DNA of 64,000 bases from Armillaria gallica (Eukaryota > Basidiomycota > Agaricomycetes > Agaricales > Physalacriaceae): positions 1,674,001-1,738,000 of the forward strand of contig JBANDB010000011.1 in assembly GCA_037576215.1 (NCBI GenBank). Direction: 5' to 3'. Numbering within the stretch: position 1 is the first letter of the stretch; each line of letters begins with the position of its first letter. Both the position numbers and the translations under genes were made by a program. Shown here in pieces: positions 32,925 through 44,310 of this stretch. The notes under the pieces were generated by a model that did no database searches, was not told the DNA's origin, and worked only from the letters and a program-made list of their open reading frames with translations.

Positions 32925-33040
32925 TTGGGACACTCCCGCGTATACAGCACGACTCCAATTGCGTAGACATCGTCCTCGATGGTGCATAGGGGCGCAAGGT
33001 ATATCATTTTTTGAAAAATCGTGACATGCATAGGTTTAAT
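32925..33040 (-). pseudogene. Protein kinase-like fragment
   Basis: The minus frame reads MIYLAPLCTIEDDVYAIGVV, then LYT. The DVYAIGVVLYT part matches kinase subdomain IX (usually SDVYSFGVVLYE), and YLAP recalls the APE motif just before it. Only this piece is readable; the sequence around it is repeats. A short relic of a kinase-like gene is the likely reading. Confidence 0.35.
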
Positions 33041-35229
33041 TTGGGGCCTAGATTTCGACTCGCTCCTTCAGGCACCTACTCGAGCTCGTCTGCACTGACG
33101 GTGGACTCCATGAATCGGCCGTCTTCCTCTCCAGACTCCACGAAACGGCCGTATTCCTCTCTGAAGTGGTCCCAATTACTGGCGAGACCTCGCTGCTGAC
33201 AGAAGATCTGGCGAGGGGTTCGTTGATTCCAAGCGTCATCAAGCCCTGCAGCAAAGACAAGGTGAGCTCATGTTACCGGCACAAGGTGTAGTCTACGCAC
33301 CTTCACGACGTCCAAAAGCCCTACATATTCTTCTACCAGTCTCCCGAGATGCTTCGACGACTCGTCTGTGGGACATTAACACCGAAATTGCGTTACCGTG
33401 GACGTCGACTTACTTCCAGGCTGCGCCAAACTTCTTCTTCAGAGTCATTTGAAGTCTATTGTGAACGGTAAGTGTAATTTCTTCTGATGGAAACAGATTC
33501 TTACCGAGGTTTTCTTGAATAGATTGTTGAGTGTCGGTGTGCTTGGTGGTGGTGATGATGAGGTACCATGGGAATTGGTTGCGTGGCAGGCGTGGCTGGT
33601 TTGATGGCGCTTAGCAACGTCGTTTACTAAATTGGATGTTATTCCTCTATTCTATGTACTTAGCCAAAGTGGGCCATTGCAAGCATGGCAGGTACAAGTC
33701 CGAAGTCCCAGATGGCATGGGTGAGAGAGTTGAGCACTTTTTCAAAACACAGACATTGACTTAGATTACTATCAACATCCCACTTGGAATGATTCAACAC
33801 CTACACACCTGACCTTGATGGGGAAAGATATTATAGGGATCAGAAACTAAGACTCAATTCTCTTGCCTTTGTTCTTTTTGGATTTGCAATGTAGCATCCA
33901 TGACATTTGAAACCTCCACCTACAAACACCAACATCAAACTTTATTGATATGAAAGATATTGCAAAACCAGGCCTGAGTGTTTGCTGAACCATCTAACAA
34001 TGCTTCTGTCCTTCAATCAAGTCTGCTGCCCTTTCCACAACCACATACAACAGTGCCTGAGTATGCTAGTATGTCTAGCTGGTACATATGACTAAAAATT
34101 ACATGTTAGTACCTCCAAAAAATGATGAACAAAATATGAAATTTTGCCAAAACTAACATGTCCACAACCCTTCCCCCTCTAGCCCACTTGAGCCTCAAAT
34201 CCAGATCAACGACTCACCAATGTACATTGGATGAGAATGTACTTGCATAATCCAAGTCTAACAAAAACTCATCTGGGAGCTCCTTAATTTCTTAGATGAT
34301 GCAACCATTAGTGGTGCCAGGATATTCAGCCACCAACACAGAGTTGACACCATCAAACCATGCACTGTGGGATCATGGCAGTGTGGCTGGTGCCTTCAGA
34401 TGAACCTGGCTCACTGAGTCAGAATAAGTACATTGCTTTCATATACATGTGTACAACAGTTGTTGTGTAAAAGATCTGTCACAGATACAGTCTTGTTCAT
34501 CTCCCTATACCATCACACCAACACTCTCAAGACTTGTGCCTCCTTCTATCCTCTTCCATCTTCCAACATGACTTCCATGAAAATGTCATCTCTATTGGGG
34601 GTCTCACTGCCAACTTTGATTCCTGCCCAGAACTCCTAGTCTACCACTGTCTCTCTGTGTATCTGCACTCTCCCATGCCTGCCTGTGCACTCAAAATGTA
34701 ACTTCCTCCATCTGCCATTCTTTACCAAATCCATTTCTCAACTATAAAACACTTGTTGGTGGTATGCACATTGAGATGAATGCAAACCTGTACCTTCCAC
34801 CTCACTCAGTCTCTTAGTCAATGATGGCATTGCCTTGACAGAGGGACTGAACACATAGTTGGCTTGAGGAAGAAAAGATTAGTCTAATTTTTTCTCATAA
34901 AAGGTTTTCTTACTGTTGATTTCTGATTTACCTGGTTATTGACCTCGGCACTGGTGGACAAGATTCATGGGCAATGAAATCCTCAAAAAAAAAACAGCTC
35001 CTCTTCATTGGCTGCACCAGCATCCCCAAAGGCCAAATTACTTGCCAATTCCATGGGGCAGCAGTAATGACTGTCATACATTCCTGTTGTCTTATTAGCC
35101 AGTACTAAATGAATGGTGCATGAGCTAGCACAATCATAACAAAACCAAGTCTACATATGCATTCTCTGACACTCTGAGTCTGCCTAGTTTGTGTCTTGAT
35201 CAATGTGTGTACCTCACATATTATAGACT

Positions 35230-36260
35230 CTGTTGTATTAATTAGTGTGCGGAGACATGTTAGAAATGTCAAACTGAGAGGTATAGATCAACACCTAACT
35301 AAGAATTGAGTGCAGACACCGTTGATACACCTGCCTGGCATACACCTCTGAAAATTGTGTATAAAGTTCACTGTAATTTAATTCAAGCAAGTTTATCTAC
35401 CTACAATAAGTAAGAAACTAGCAGTAAGTACCACTAGCAACAAGAAGGTTCCCCAAGAATCATAAGCAAGACATGTAAAAACCAAGAACGAAGCACAGGG
35501 ATTCTACCCGGTAGCTGATAAGTCCAGTCCACCTGGTACAGCCAGATTCGGCTTCCCGGCAGGCACCGATATGTGATCTCCAGATTTCGCAAGTGATCGA
35601 TCAACCTGGTAGCCACGGATGAGATAATATCTGCCAGGTAGAGCGTTTATCCTCACCAGGCTGGGTCAGCAAGTATATTAGTCAGTAGTAAAAAGGATTA
35701 GTAATAGTGTACCAGTAGACTAGTATAAATACAGGTCATGTATCTAGTGGGGGATCAGGTTTCTGACCCCTGGAACACTACCAGGCAAATAGTACGGGTT
35801 TAATTGGTTAAGAGCTTCGAGTCATAGACTCACCTGGAATAGAAAGTTTGTGACCTGGTCACTCCATGTGTGCAAGAACCAATAAGCAAGCAAACAGTAT
35901 TAAGCTAGAAACAGAAAGTCAGACCTGAGAAACAGTTCAGAACCAGTCAGTGTGTTTTAAGTCGCAACCAGGTGCAAAGTATCAGTATTGAAACTGCACC
36001 AGGCAGCTAGCATGAGTTCAGAACCTGCACCAGGCAGTTATTCTGTATCAGTTTAAGTTTGTGTTCAGTAACACATCGAACTTAGAGTGGACATCGCAAT
36101 ATATTCTTTATACAAATCATATTCATTGCACCCGGAACTTGTTAACTACAGTACAAAGTGTCGTAACCTGGTATAACATACCTCCCTTCGAACTGCAATT
36201 ACTGAGTGTTTGTGTGGTGTTTAGTGTGTAGCACTTTGCATTCATATAGGTGCACAGCAT
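35230..36260. repeat. Possible LTR-like or satellite-like region
   Basis: CACCTGG/CCAGGT and CACCAGGCAG-type words recur (about 35500-36190), with ACCAGGCAGCTAGCATGAG and ACCAGGCAGTTATT as a close pair near 35998 and 36030. A copia- or gypsy-type LTR is possible, but no paired partner, primer site or polyprotein was found. Confidence 0.25.
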
Positions 36261-37199
36261 CTTTCACCGTGGTGATGAAAGACAGACTATTTACATGACA
36301 CTGAGGCCTTTGAGAAAAATCATATTCATCAAAGAAGGAATAGCCTCACCAATACATTTTTGATATGAGACGTGGTGGAGTGAGGCATTTGCAGACCATA
36401 CAAATGCTCAAGACTGGAACAGTGTTTCCATCTGAGTCAATGATCTCCATGGCAATGAAACCAAGCCCACAAAAAGAGCTGCATTTTGTGAGATCATTGT
36501 GGCAATAGTCAGGATGGATGATAGTGATATGCTGCAGCATTCTAAGAGACAATTCAGTGGAGTCATTTGAGGAGGAAGAAAGGGACAGGAACAAACAAGA
36601 AAATTTCACTGCATATTGGCCCCATAAAAATAGGCGCAAACATAGGGAAGGCTGTGGCCATGCATAATGCTGGAGGGATCAGTCATTGGCTGTAGCAAAT
36701 AGTAGTGTCAGGATTTCTTGAAAAGTACTTGCGAATTTGAAGTGGTTGTCGCATATGGGAAAGTGGCTGTGCAAATCTAACCTTAAGAATAACCAGGGGA
36801 ACAGCTGTTTACTTGAAATATGTAGTGCTGGGATGCTTCAAAAGTAGTGGTGTTGCCCCCATGGAAACAAAAGAATTTTTGTACATTATTACGCCCATAC
36901 ATTGAATACCTGGAAATTGAATACACAATAGGGCATACTGGGGAATTCCTCACTGGGATTTAGTTACTAAATTCATGTCTTTGAACTCTGGCCTTGCAAA
37001 GAAAACATAGTAGCAAAGCACAACTAAAAAGCTGGTGATGTTATTCAAATGTAGGTTATGATATTATGATACTATAGATGAATACAAAAGGATTTTTTTA
37101 AATAGAAAAAACATGCAGCGAGCACAGCAGATACACAAGTCAGCAGCAGTCACTGCAGGAGGTGTCATTTTCTGGAATAGCAACTTCTGAATTGGTTTG

Positions 37200-39530
37200 G
37201 GAAGGTTGCGAGGTCGTATAGGGTCATAGCACACTAGGAAAATGGATGGGAAGGGGCCGAAACCCTGTCAACAGTGATGAGGAGGTTGGATGAGGAAACA
37301 AACCTCACCACTAGATTCCCCGATGTCAAAAACGGGGATAGTGAGGTAGCTGTCATGGTGGCTGGGCCATAGGGGAGGATATGGGGGAGAGAGCCTGGGC
37401 ATGGGATGGGGTGTCGATACATGACAACAGGGGGCATTGTTGTACCTAGCGAATGGAGGTTTCATGTTCCCCCACCAAAATGATAGAGGATGTACAAGTA
37501 TGGGGTCCCTGGGATGGCTACATAGGATGGGGAATGTCCATGTTGGTGTTTGGTGAGGCAGGCAGTGGTGGGCAGGCAAATTGTCATATGGCAGTGATTC
37601 TGGGTGCATTTGTTATGTCCTCAATTTCTCCATTGAAGCCTAAAATCATGTGATTGTCATTGTTGTTGTATGCCGTCGGCATCCCAGTCTTGGTCCCTCC
37701 TCCTCAACATCTCCTGCCCTCCTTTGCTTCCCCCATGCAATCTCATTACTGTACTATTTGAATCACTTTGAATAGCATGTGACACAGGACATATTTGTAC
37801 CTTGCTGAATGATTGAATATGGGGCCAGTGACAGTGACATTTGTACAAAATCTAAATAATATTCCTATTAAGGTACATTTTACTCAAATATTCAAGGCAT
37901 GGAACACCCAGCAACGGGCTAGAAATGAGCTAAAACCATCATATTGGAGAAATTTTTTCAATTTTGGGCTGTTTTTCATCAAATTTGGCACTTTTTTGAC
38001 TTTGTGACACTCAACCTTGCCGAATGAGGCCCTTGAGATGTGTGACACATGGTCATTTTGTGAATACGAATGCACCTTTTATGACATGTGACATTCAAAG
38101 TGATTCAAATGGTACAGTACCTGGCAGCCCTCTCCTCAAGCATTCTCAAGGCCCTGCATCACAGAAAATTCATCCCCCATCCCCACCGCCACCATTGTCG
38201 ACCTATTGGCCATCATCATTGGTGCTCACTTGTTCAGGTCCCACAGGAGCAGATGGGCACTGATATCAAATCTTTGGCTATATTCAAGATCTTTAAGGGC
38301 CACGGACCTAGTACATGAGGGTGATTGACACCAATATCATTGCGAGAGGTGGTGGATTGGTTGGGGGAGGGTGTTTCCGACTGCATTTCGTGCCATGGTG
38401 AGTATTGGTCATTTTTGTTGCCACCATTGACAGTGGGAAAGTTGTTGTAGTTGTCATTGGAAGAGACAGGGTGCTGCCTTGTTTGAGGGCTTATGCAGCT
38501 AGTGGGGGTGGGATGTACATAATCCGGGGCTCTTGGGGCCTCCGGATGTGTAAAAAGTATTTAAAAAGAGGAGTAAACATACCTTTGTATGCCCACAAGA
38601 GGGCTATTCGGGGAGTAGATGGACATCGCAGTGGAGGGAGGTGGTGGTAAAGGAAGTAGTAGCACAGCCACTCAATTGGTGCTCAGTTGGTCAGGCCATG
38701 GCAAGCCAAATTGATGCTCGACATGCATCCCGTAGTCTGTGCTCACCCTCTGAAGCCCTAATTTTGAGTGGGATACATTCTTTGATATGTATTCCATACA
38801 AGAAGTAATAAAAAGCAGCTGCCCGCCAGTTTCCTTAACACTATAAGCATCCTGAAAGCCAAGGGGGTTGTGGGCCATCAACCTGGCACATCCAGTTGGT
38901 TGGTCAGTCAGTCAAAGAGGTCACTAAAAATAATCTTCCTGGTCCTAGCAAACTAGTACCTGTGCACCCCACACTCAGTTATAAGGGCCAATTTACATGC
39001 CTAAATGATCAAGAAAAGCTTCAGAGCCCGAAAGAGGCATCCCAGAGCAAAGAAATGTGAACTTTCAATTGAGTAAATGGAATTTGGTTGACATCACCTT
39101 GCTTGAACCCAGTACTTATCTCAAGCAGTGTGGTGGCCTAGAAAGATGAGGATCAAACTAAAGTGTCATGTACAGTAGGAAAGTGGAGTTGCCATTAGCA
39201 AGATAGCCTGTGAGGACATGGTGGCACATGGAAAGACAATGGAAGACAATGGACCAGGGATCTTGTGTGTCATTTAATCACATGATCCTGCCTTTAAGGG
39301 TATGTTATTCCCACGTGGTCGGTCAGTCGGTCAGGAGAGGGCTTAAGAATAATATTGACCCAATATGATTTTCTTAACTTTTACTACCCCCTTGCTGAAA
39401 GCAGCTGTCTATAAAAGGGCCTTTATTTGGTTGTATTGAATTCTAAGGTAAAACTTAAATGCAGGGTCCAGGATCAAAATGTAGCACAAAAGAACAAATC
39501 CTCATAAACTTGGACTCATAATTGGGTACA
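37200..39530. repeat. Large repeat, decayed copy 1
   Basis: Aligns by eye with 42.88-44.31 kb in the same orientation: TTCCCCGATGTC, GGGAGGATAT, TGTTCCCCCACCAAAAT, GCAGTGGTGGGC, CTCTTGGGGCC..CCAGATGTG, TGAATTCTAAGGTAAAACTT and AACTCGGACTC/AACTTGGACTC. Copy 1 has lost nearly all CpG and contains an extra stretch of about 500 bp (38900-39410) not present in copy 2. Short open frames persist, but they do not correspond over their full length between copies. Confidence 0.75.
38890..39365. repeat. Direct repeat pair inside copy 1
   Basis: GGTTGGTCAGTCAGTCA at about 38897 and GGTCGGTCAGTCGGTCA at about 39318 are each followed by an AATAATCTT/AATAATATT stretch. The pair spans the sequence that copy 2 lacks, so it may mark an insertion or a duplicated end. 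Confidence 0.45.
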
Positions 39531-40448
39531 AGTTTGACGACAATAAAGTGTCCATGTTCCCCAAGGATAAATTGGGTGCTCTGGACAGCGGCGGGGGGGT
39601 TTCCTCAGCATGTGTTTGTATCCAAGCCAATACATGTAGAGATAGAAATCTGCAAAAATGAACATGAGGACAAGTTATCATAATGTGGCAGAAACTTGCA
39701 ACCCTTGGAAAATACAACGTCCTGATCAATTAGTACAGATAATATAGTAATACAAGGTTTGTTCACTGCAGTAATTACAATGATCCAATACCTATGATAA
39801 GTCGCACTCTTCAGTAATCCCTCCTTCAAGGATTTATCAAACGTCGGCCGGTGGAGGAAGGGAAGTATGTGTCAATGAGTGCCAGTATAAGATCTGCAGG
39901 CAGAAATCTGAAGTTTATCCCTTGTGGGTCATAGCAGTGAGGATGGTTCCACAGACAAATTTGCCAAAACCCGGGTCGGAACGAAGTGAAACTCGTGATA
40001 TTGAATAGTGTTCCTGGTTGATATCCATGGCTTCTTGAATGAATTGAAGAGAGCTTGACTTTCCATGGATATCGATAGCCCAGTATGTACTCTTCAAAAT
40101 CCTCGAGGTTTTCTCACCATGGCATGGTCACGGTCCCCTACATCGGGTTCTTCGAGGCTCAGGGAGTGTATCAAGGCCGCCAGGTAACATACTCGAAGCG
40201 TCCTCTGGGAACATCTGAACAGTGTCGAGTCCCTCCTTCCAATCCGCTTCTGGAGGAAGGATTTGCGAGAGTCAGTTGTTTTTTCCCTCCATCACATAAG
40301 GAACATTGGTAGATACCTTGCAAAGAAGGTTCTCCATCCTTTCTACCTTCTCCTCCAAGCTCTTGGCATAGCTGAACAGAATGTTGAGTAAAATGTGAAA
40401 GCGTGTGTGAAGTAACACGAACCGCTTCCACCGTGCACTCTAGGTTGC
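39531..40448. other. No gene supported
   Basis: Frames at 39605-39829, 39915-40097 and 40171-40431 (minus) are short and motif-free. CpG returns to normal from about 39.9 kb. Confidence 0.35.
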
Positions 40449-40814
40449 AATACTGTCTTCGATTGTACTATTGAAATGTAACGCGTAATGCCAGGCCGGT
40501 TGCGTTTCTCAAAAGCACATGTGTAACACATAACGTGGCGGTCAGTTTCAACCTTAGAAAGCGTTACATGTGTAAATTCGAGAAAAAAGGCCAATTAAAT
40601 TAGAAAAAATGTCTTTAAGGCTCATTCTCATCTTCATGGCTCTTGCTGACACTATGAGAATTGTTGAAACAATGCCAACATTGAGCAATGCTCAATCAAT
40701 GCCACCTATAGTTTCATATTTGCTGAAACGTAACGCGTAACGCAACTCCCAGTTTCAAGCTCAATAATGTAACGCTGTAGCGAGGGTTTCAATAGTACAA
40801 TCGAAGACAGTATT
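40449..40814. mobile_element. 366-bp element with perfect 28-bp terminal inverted repeats
   Basis: 40449-40476 and 40787-40814 are exact reverse complements (core CTGTCTTCGATTGTACTATT). Just inside lie GTAACGCG-type words on both sides (TGTAACGCGTAATG at 40477; ACGTAACGCGTAACGC near 40730), partly inverted. The inside has no ORF of size. Perfect ends suggest a recent or conserved non-autonomous element, or an inverted duplication around a small insert. Confidence 0.7.
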
Positions 40815-41480
40815 AGTGGGAGACGGTGCCGCCGAGGTCGTCGCACGGACCTGTATAGTCGTGCCCGTGATGCATGATGGTTTGTACCCATTTTCCTCTC
40901 GCGGGGAGACAGTTGTTGTCAATTCGATTGAAGCTGAACATGTAGGGCTTCGTCCTTCTGCGACGCATGGTCTATTGCAGCTTGAGTTTCGGTCTTCATT
41001 CCCTCTTTGAAATTATCTTCAATTCTACACCTAAGTCGGAGGTCCGGTCAGATGGCGCATTTGAGCGACGTTAGCTAAGGGGCGTACCTTTTCAAAGCGT
41101 TGATTTGCCTGAAGAAATCCTGGATCATTGACCTGTTCGCTTTTGATTGACTCGAGATCCTCCAATACGGCCACAAAGGTACCTGGAGGGTGCACGCCGA
41201 ATAGGAATCAAATTAGGTCTCAGAAATCGAGGCTACGTGAGTACTTGAGTATCGACAGCTCACCTGAGTTTGATGCCAAGCTGTTCGTGAGACGATTGAG
41301 CGTATCTTCAGCAGAATGCTCGAATTGATCTGCTCCAATTTCTTTTCGATATTTCTTGTTGGGTCACTGGTCACAGTCTCGCATGTAAATGTTGGAAAAT
41401 GTCGTGCCGGCCAGTCGAGGAGAACGAGAAGAAACGAGCTGCTGACATCACCACTTTCTCAGGGCTCTCCGGGCTTCCCT
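40815..41480 (-). CDS. Coiled-coil gene fragment, unknown
   Basis: Minus exons give KYRKEIGADQFEHSAEDTLN, RLTNSLASNSG. After an intron (about 41189-41265) GTFVAVLEDLESIKSEQVN, DPGFLQANQRFEK follows, and after a less certain one IEDNFKEGMKTETQAAID, HASQKDEALHVQLQ. The composition is that of long amphipathic helices, as in the N-terminal coiled parts of fungal STAND or ankyrin proteins, but no NTPase or repeat domain follows. The 366-bp inverted-repeat element begins right at its downstream edge, so the gene may be cut by it. Phase at the last intron did not fit cleanly. Confidence 0.4.
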
Positions 41481-41499
41481 TCCACCATCATGGCCTGAT

Positions 41500-41975
41500 T
41501 ACGCGCTCCATCGTCGAGGAAAAAAACATTGCTTGATGGTGTCGTATTATAACATAAGAAGTAACGGGGCGCCAAGTCTTACAACATACCTCCATGGCTG
41601 CACTTCCTCCAGAGCTTGTAGAGCTATCATAAACGAGGCCTGGCACTCTGAAATGCCGTCCTCGACCCAAACGACCGAGCATGGAAAGCCGTCTGAGCCT
41701 TCTCAAAATATATAATGTCTTCTCCTTGAGCAAATTTATACCGATATCTTGAAGAAGTACTGCCCTTTGCTTCAAGCTCTCTCCATAGCCTTCTGAGCAG
41801 CATTACGACGTATCTCCTTCCGCCGAGCAAGGTAAGTCTTCGTTGAATCAAGCTTTTGTCAGCAGTGAGCACTGACTTTGCCTTGAAGTTACTTAAATCC
41901 ACGCTTGAGATCATGAGTGAATCTTCCTTGTTATGCAATACAAAGAAGAGTCTAATGACAGACATAAGTACCAAA
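41500..41975 (-). other. Unassigned minus frames
   Basis: Minus frames encode RELEAKGSTSSRYRYKFAQG, EDIIYFEKAQTAFHAR and VYDSSTSSGGSAAMEV. They look protein-like and share direction with the kinase relic to the right and the coiled-coil fragment to the left. I could not join them in phase. Confidence 0.25.
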
Positions 41976-41984
41976 TCACGTTTG

Positions 41985-42533
41985 ACACTACCATCATTCC
42001 ATCAGAGAATCGAAAACCTTGCAAAGACCCTCAAGTTCACCGCAAGGACACGATTCGAATACGCAAGGTCCCGTTCCGGTCTTTTGCGACATTCCTCGGC
42101 TCAAGGTCGCGGTGATGAAGTCCTACGGAGTGAAGAGCATTCGTGTGTTTCCAAACAGTTCAGCTATATACATTCACGAGCGATCAGTATCAAAAGCAAA
42201 ATGTTGTTCGAGACAACTCACAGATCCTCCGCGTTCATCCCTGATTCATCCCTGCGAATAACAACGGAATACTTCACCCACGTCGCTCAAGATCTTAACT
42301 CCTCTAGATTCGTCAGGCATTGTAAATGCACCGTAATGCACAGGTGCAAGGTTGTCCAATTGGTGATGAGAAAGAAGCCGGTACGCACGAGACTCCATGT
42401 TCATAGCCTCAAAGTGACGCTGGGAGTATATCTTGGCAATTATAGAGACGACGGTTCCTTGGCTGTCGGTAAGCGATCCTCGCCATACCTGCATGTTAAA
42501 CTGATCCACGAAGTAGTTGCATCGAACGTACAT
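41985..42533 (-). pseudogene. Protein kinase-like gene, broken
   Basis: The N-lobe reads QVWRGSLTDSQGTVVSIIAK, with the usual Lys in IIAKIY, and MNMESRAYRLLSHHQLDN, with the helix-C Glu. APVHYGAFTMPDESRGVKIL then leads towards the hinge. Further left, after a stretch with stops, GLHHRDLEPRNVAKDRNGTL is a catalytic loop of the fungal type (HRD...N). The frame then shifts: the expected metal-binding DF is missing, and SCPCGELEGLCKVFDSL reads in another frame. The family is kinase-like proteins frequent in basidiomycetes, often of unknown substrate. Loss of the DFG-like segment and the stops make this a pseudogene. Confidence 0.6.
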
Positions 42534-42879
42534 CTCTAATACCTTTTACCAAGGCAAGCCACCCAACAAAGTAAATGGGACCTACCTGTGTTGATCATCT
42601 GTTACGGCGAACCAACCACTCGATTTTCTTTCCTACGGGTGAGATGTCATCGTTCAGTTTGGCACGCCTATATGAAGGCACCAGCGATGGGTGGGAGGTC
42701 GCACATCTAGCAGGCTTCACATATCACTACTAGTTGTGAACTGCAAGAGAACGTTGAGTATAGATTATGAAGGGGGAAGTGGAAGGACCAACCTGTTGGT
42801 GTCGATGCTTCTAAGTCTATCAGCTCGTCATCGTCTTTATATAGACACGAGGATGTCGACTGGGTCTCGTATTCCTCAA

Positions 42880-44310
42880 TTGCGCCACTAACCTGAATCA
42901 TTAGCACTGTTGGGCAGGGGAAAATGGGGCAGGAAGGCGCCGAAACCTCGTCGACGGCGATGATGGGGTCGGAGGGCGTAACGGACCTCAGCATTGGATT
43001 CCCCGATGTCGAAAACGGGGGTGGTGAGGTCGTCGCCGCGGTAGCTGAGCCGTAGGGGAGGATATCAGAGAGGGAGCCTGGACATGGGGATGGGATGGCG
43101 ACACACGATGAACGGGGGTTGGGGGTCCTGGCGTACATCGGATTCGTGTTCCCCCACCAAAATAGAGGGGGATACACCAATCTCGGGTCGCTGGGGGGCT
43201 CCATGGTGTGGGGGACGCCAATGTTGATGTTCGGCAGGGTGGGCAGCAGTGGGCGGGGAAATGGTCATACGGGCATGATTCCAGGCGCATTCGTTGTGTC
43301 CTTAGCTCCTCTATCGACGACCAAAAGAGTGTGACAGTCGCCACAGTCGTGCGTCGTCGGTGTCCCGACCTTCCTCCCACCGTCCTCCTCAACATCTCTG
43401 GCCGTCCGACGTTATCCTTCAACACCCTTCTTTCCCAGTATTCCTTCCCCAGATAGTTGCTTGGCTCCGCATCAGAGTAGAACCGCCCCTGGCCCCATCG
43501 TCGTCATCGCCATCGTCTTGTTGGATATCCTCGTTGTGGCCCATTTCGCCTTTGGTAGTCCCTCCCGCGCCGAGATGGCATCCGATAGCGAATCCACAGA
43601 CATGCTATATACTCTTGTGGTGCGCGGAAATTGTCTTCAGCGGCGATTGGCACCGATCTCGATGCGGGAGGTGCTGAGTACGTCAGGGTGGGATGGGGAT
43701 CCGTTGTCATGGGCGTGGTGGTGGTCGGCATGGATCATCATCGTTCTGGGACCTACTGGTATCGTCGTCGTCATCATGGATGCAGGAATTGCAGCACTGC
43801 CTCGACCGAGGGCTTACTCGGGTGGTGGGGACAGGATAGACACAGACCGAGGCTCTTGGGGCCACCAGATGTGTAAAACGGACCTAAAAAGAAGAGCAAG
43901 TAGTAGAATAATAAAATACACGCCTTTGAATGTCTACAAAACAGATATTGAGGCCTTGAAGAGTGGACCATGCACCATTGAAGGTGGGAAAAGGCAAGAA
44001 AGAGTGGCACAGCCACTTGCTTGGTTCCTCCGTTCATCAGACCGTGGCAAGCGATGCACTCTATTCTCCCACTCTGAAGCCTGAGAATTTAGTGAGCTAT
44101 ACTGGCTGATACATTCTCCATGCATAAACATGAACGAAAAGACCGTCTTCTAGTTTATTTAGCATAATATTAATATTCTGAAGGAAAATCGTTACCATAA
44201 AAGGAGTGTGTTTGTCGCTGTTGAATTCTAAGGTAAAACTTAAAAGTAAGGGTCCTGGATCGAAATGCAGCGCATAAGGACGAATCCTCGTAAACTCGGA
44301 CTCGTAACAT
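42880..44310. repeat. Large repeat, CpG-rich copy 2
   Basis: Same segment as copy 1 at 37.2-39.5 kb, with CpG sites kept. Open frames of 60-200 codons run on both strands, for example the minus frame at 42707-43204 with LFWWGNTNPMYAR, but the reading frame differs between copies after WWGN. A protein-coding role is therefore unproven. Ends and target duplications were not resolved. Confidence 0.7.

Larger units (their letters stand above)
33650..39540. other. CpG-depleted, gene-free block
   Basis: Most 60-base lines here contain no CG dinucleotide (for example 33721-34200), while neighbouring genic DNA has several per line. TG and CA are abundant in their place. No convincing gene is present. 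The block includes a decayed copy of the segment at 42.9-44.3 kb. The pattern fits long-term methylation with deamination, or a CpG-directed mutation process acting on repeats. Confidence 0.75.

Noticed and set aside
35230..36260. A definite solo LTR
   Set aside because: No paired LTR, target duplication, primer-binding site or polyprotein was visible, so it is listed only as a low-confidence repeat.
42707..43425. Long Pro-rich minus frames in repeat copy 2
   Set aside because: The frame is not kept in copy 1 after WWGN and composition follows GC-rich repeat DNA; coding is not supported.
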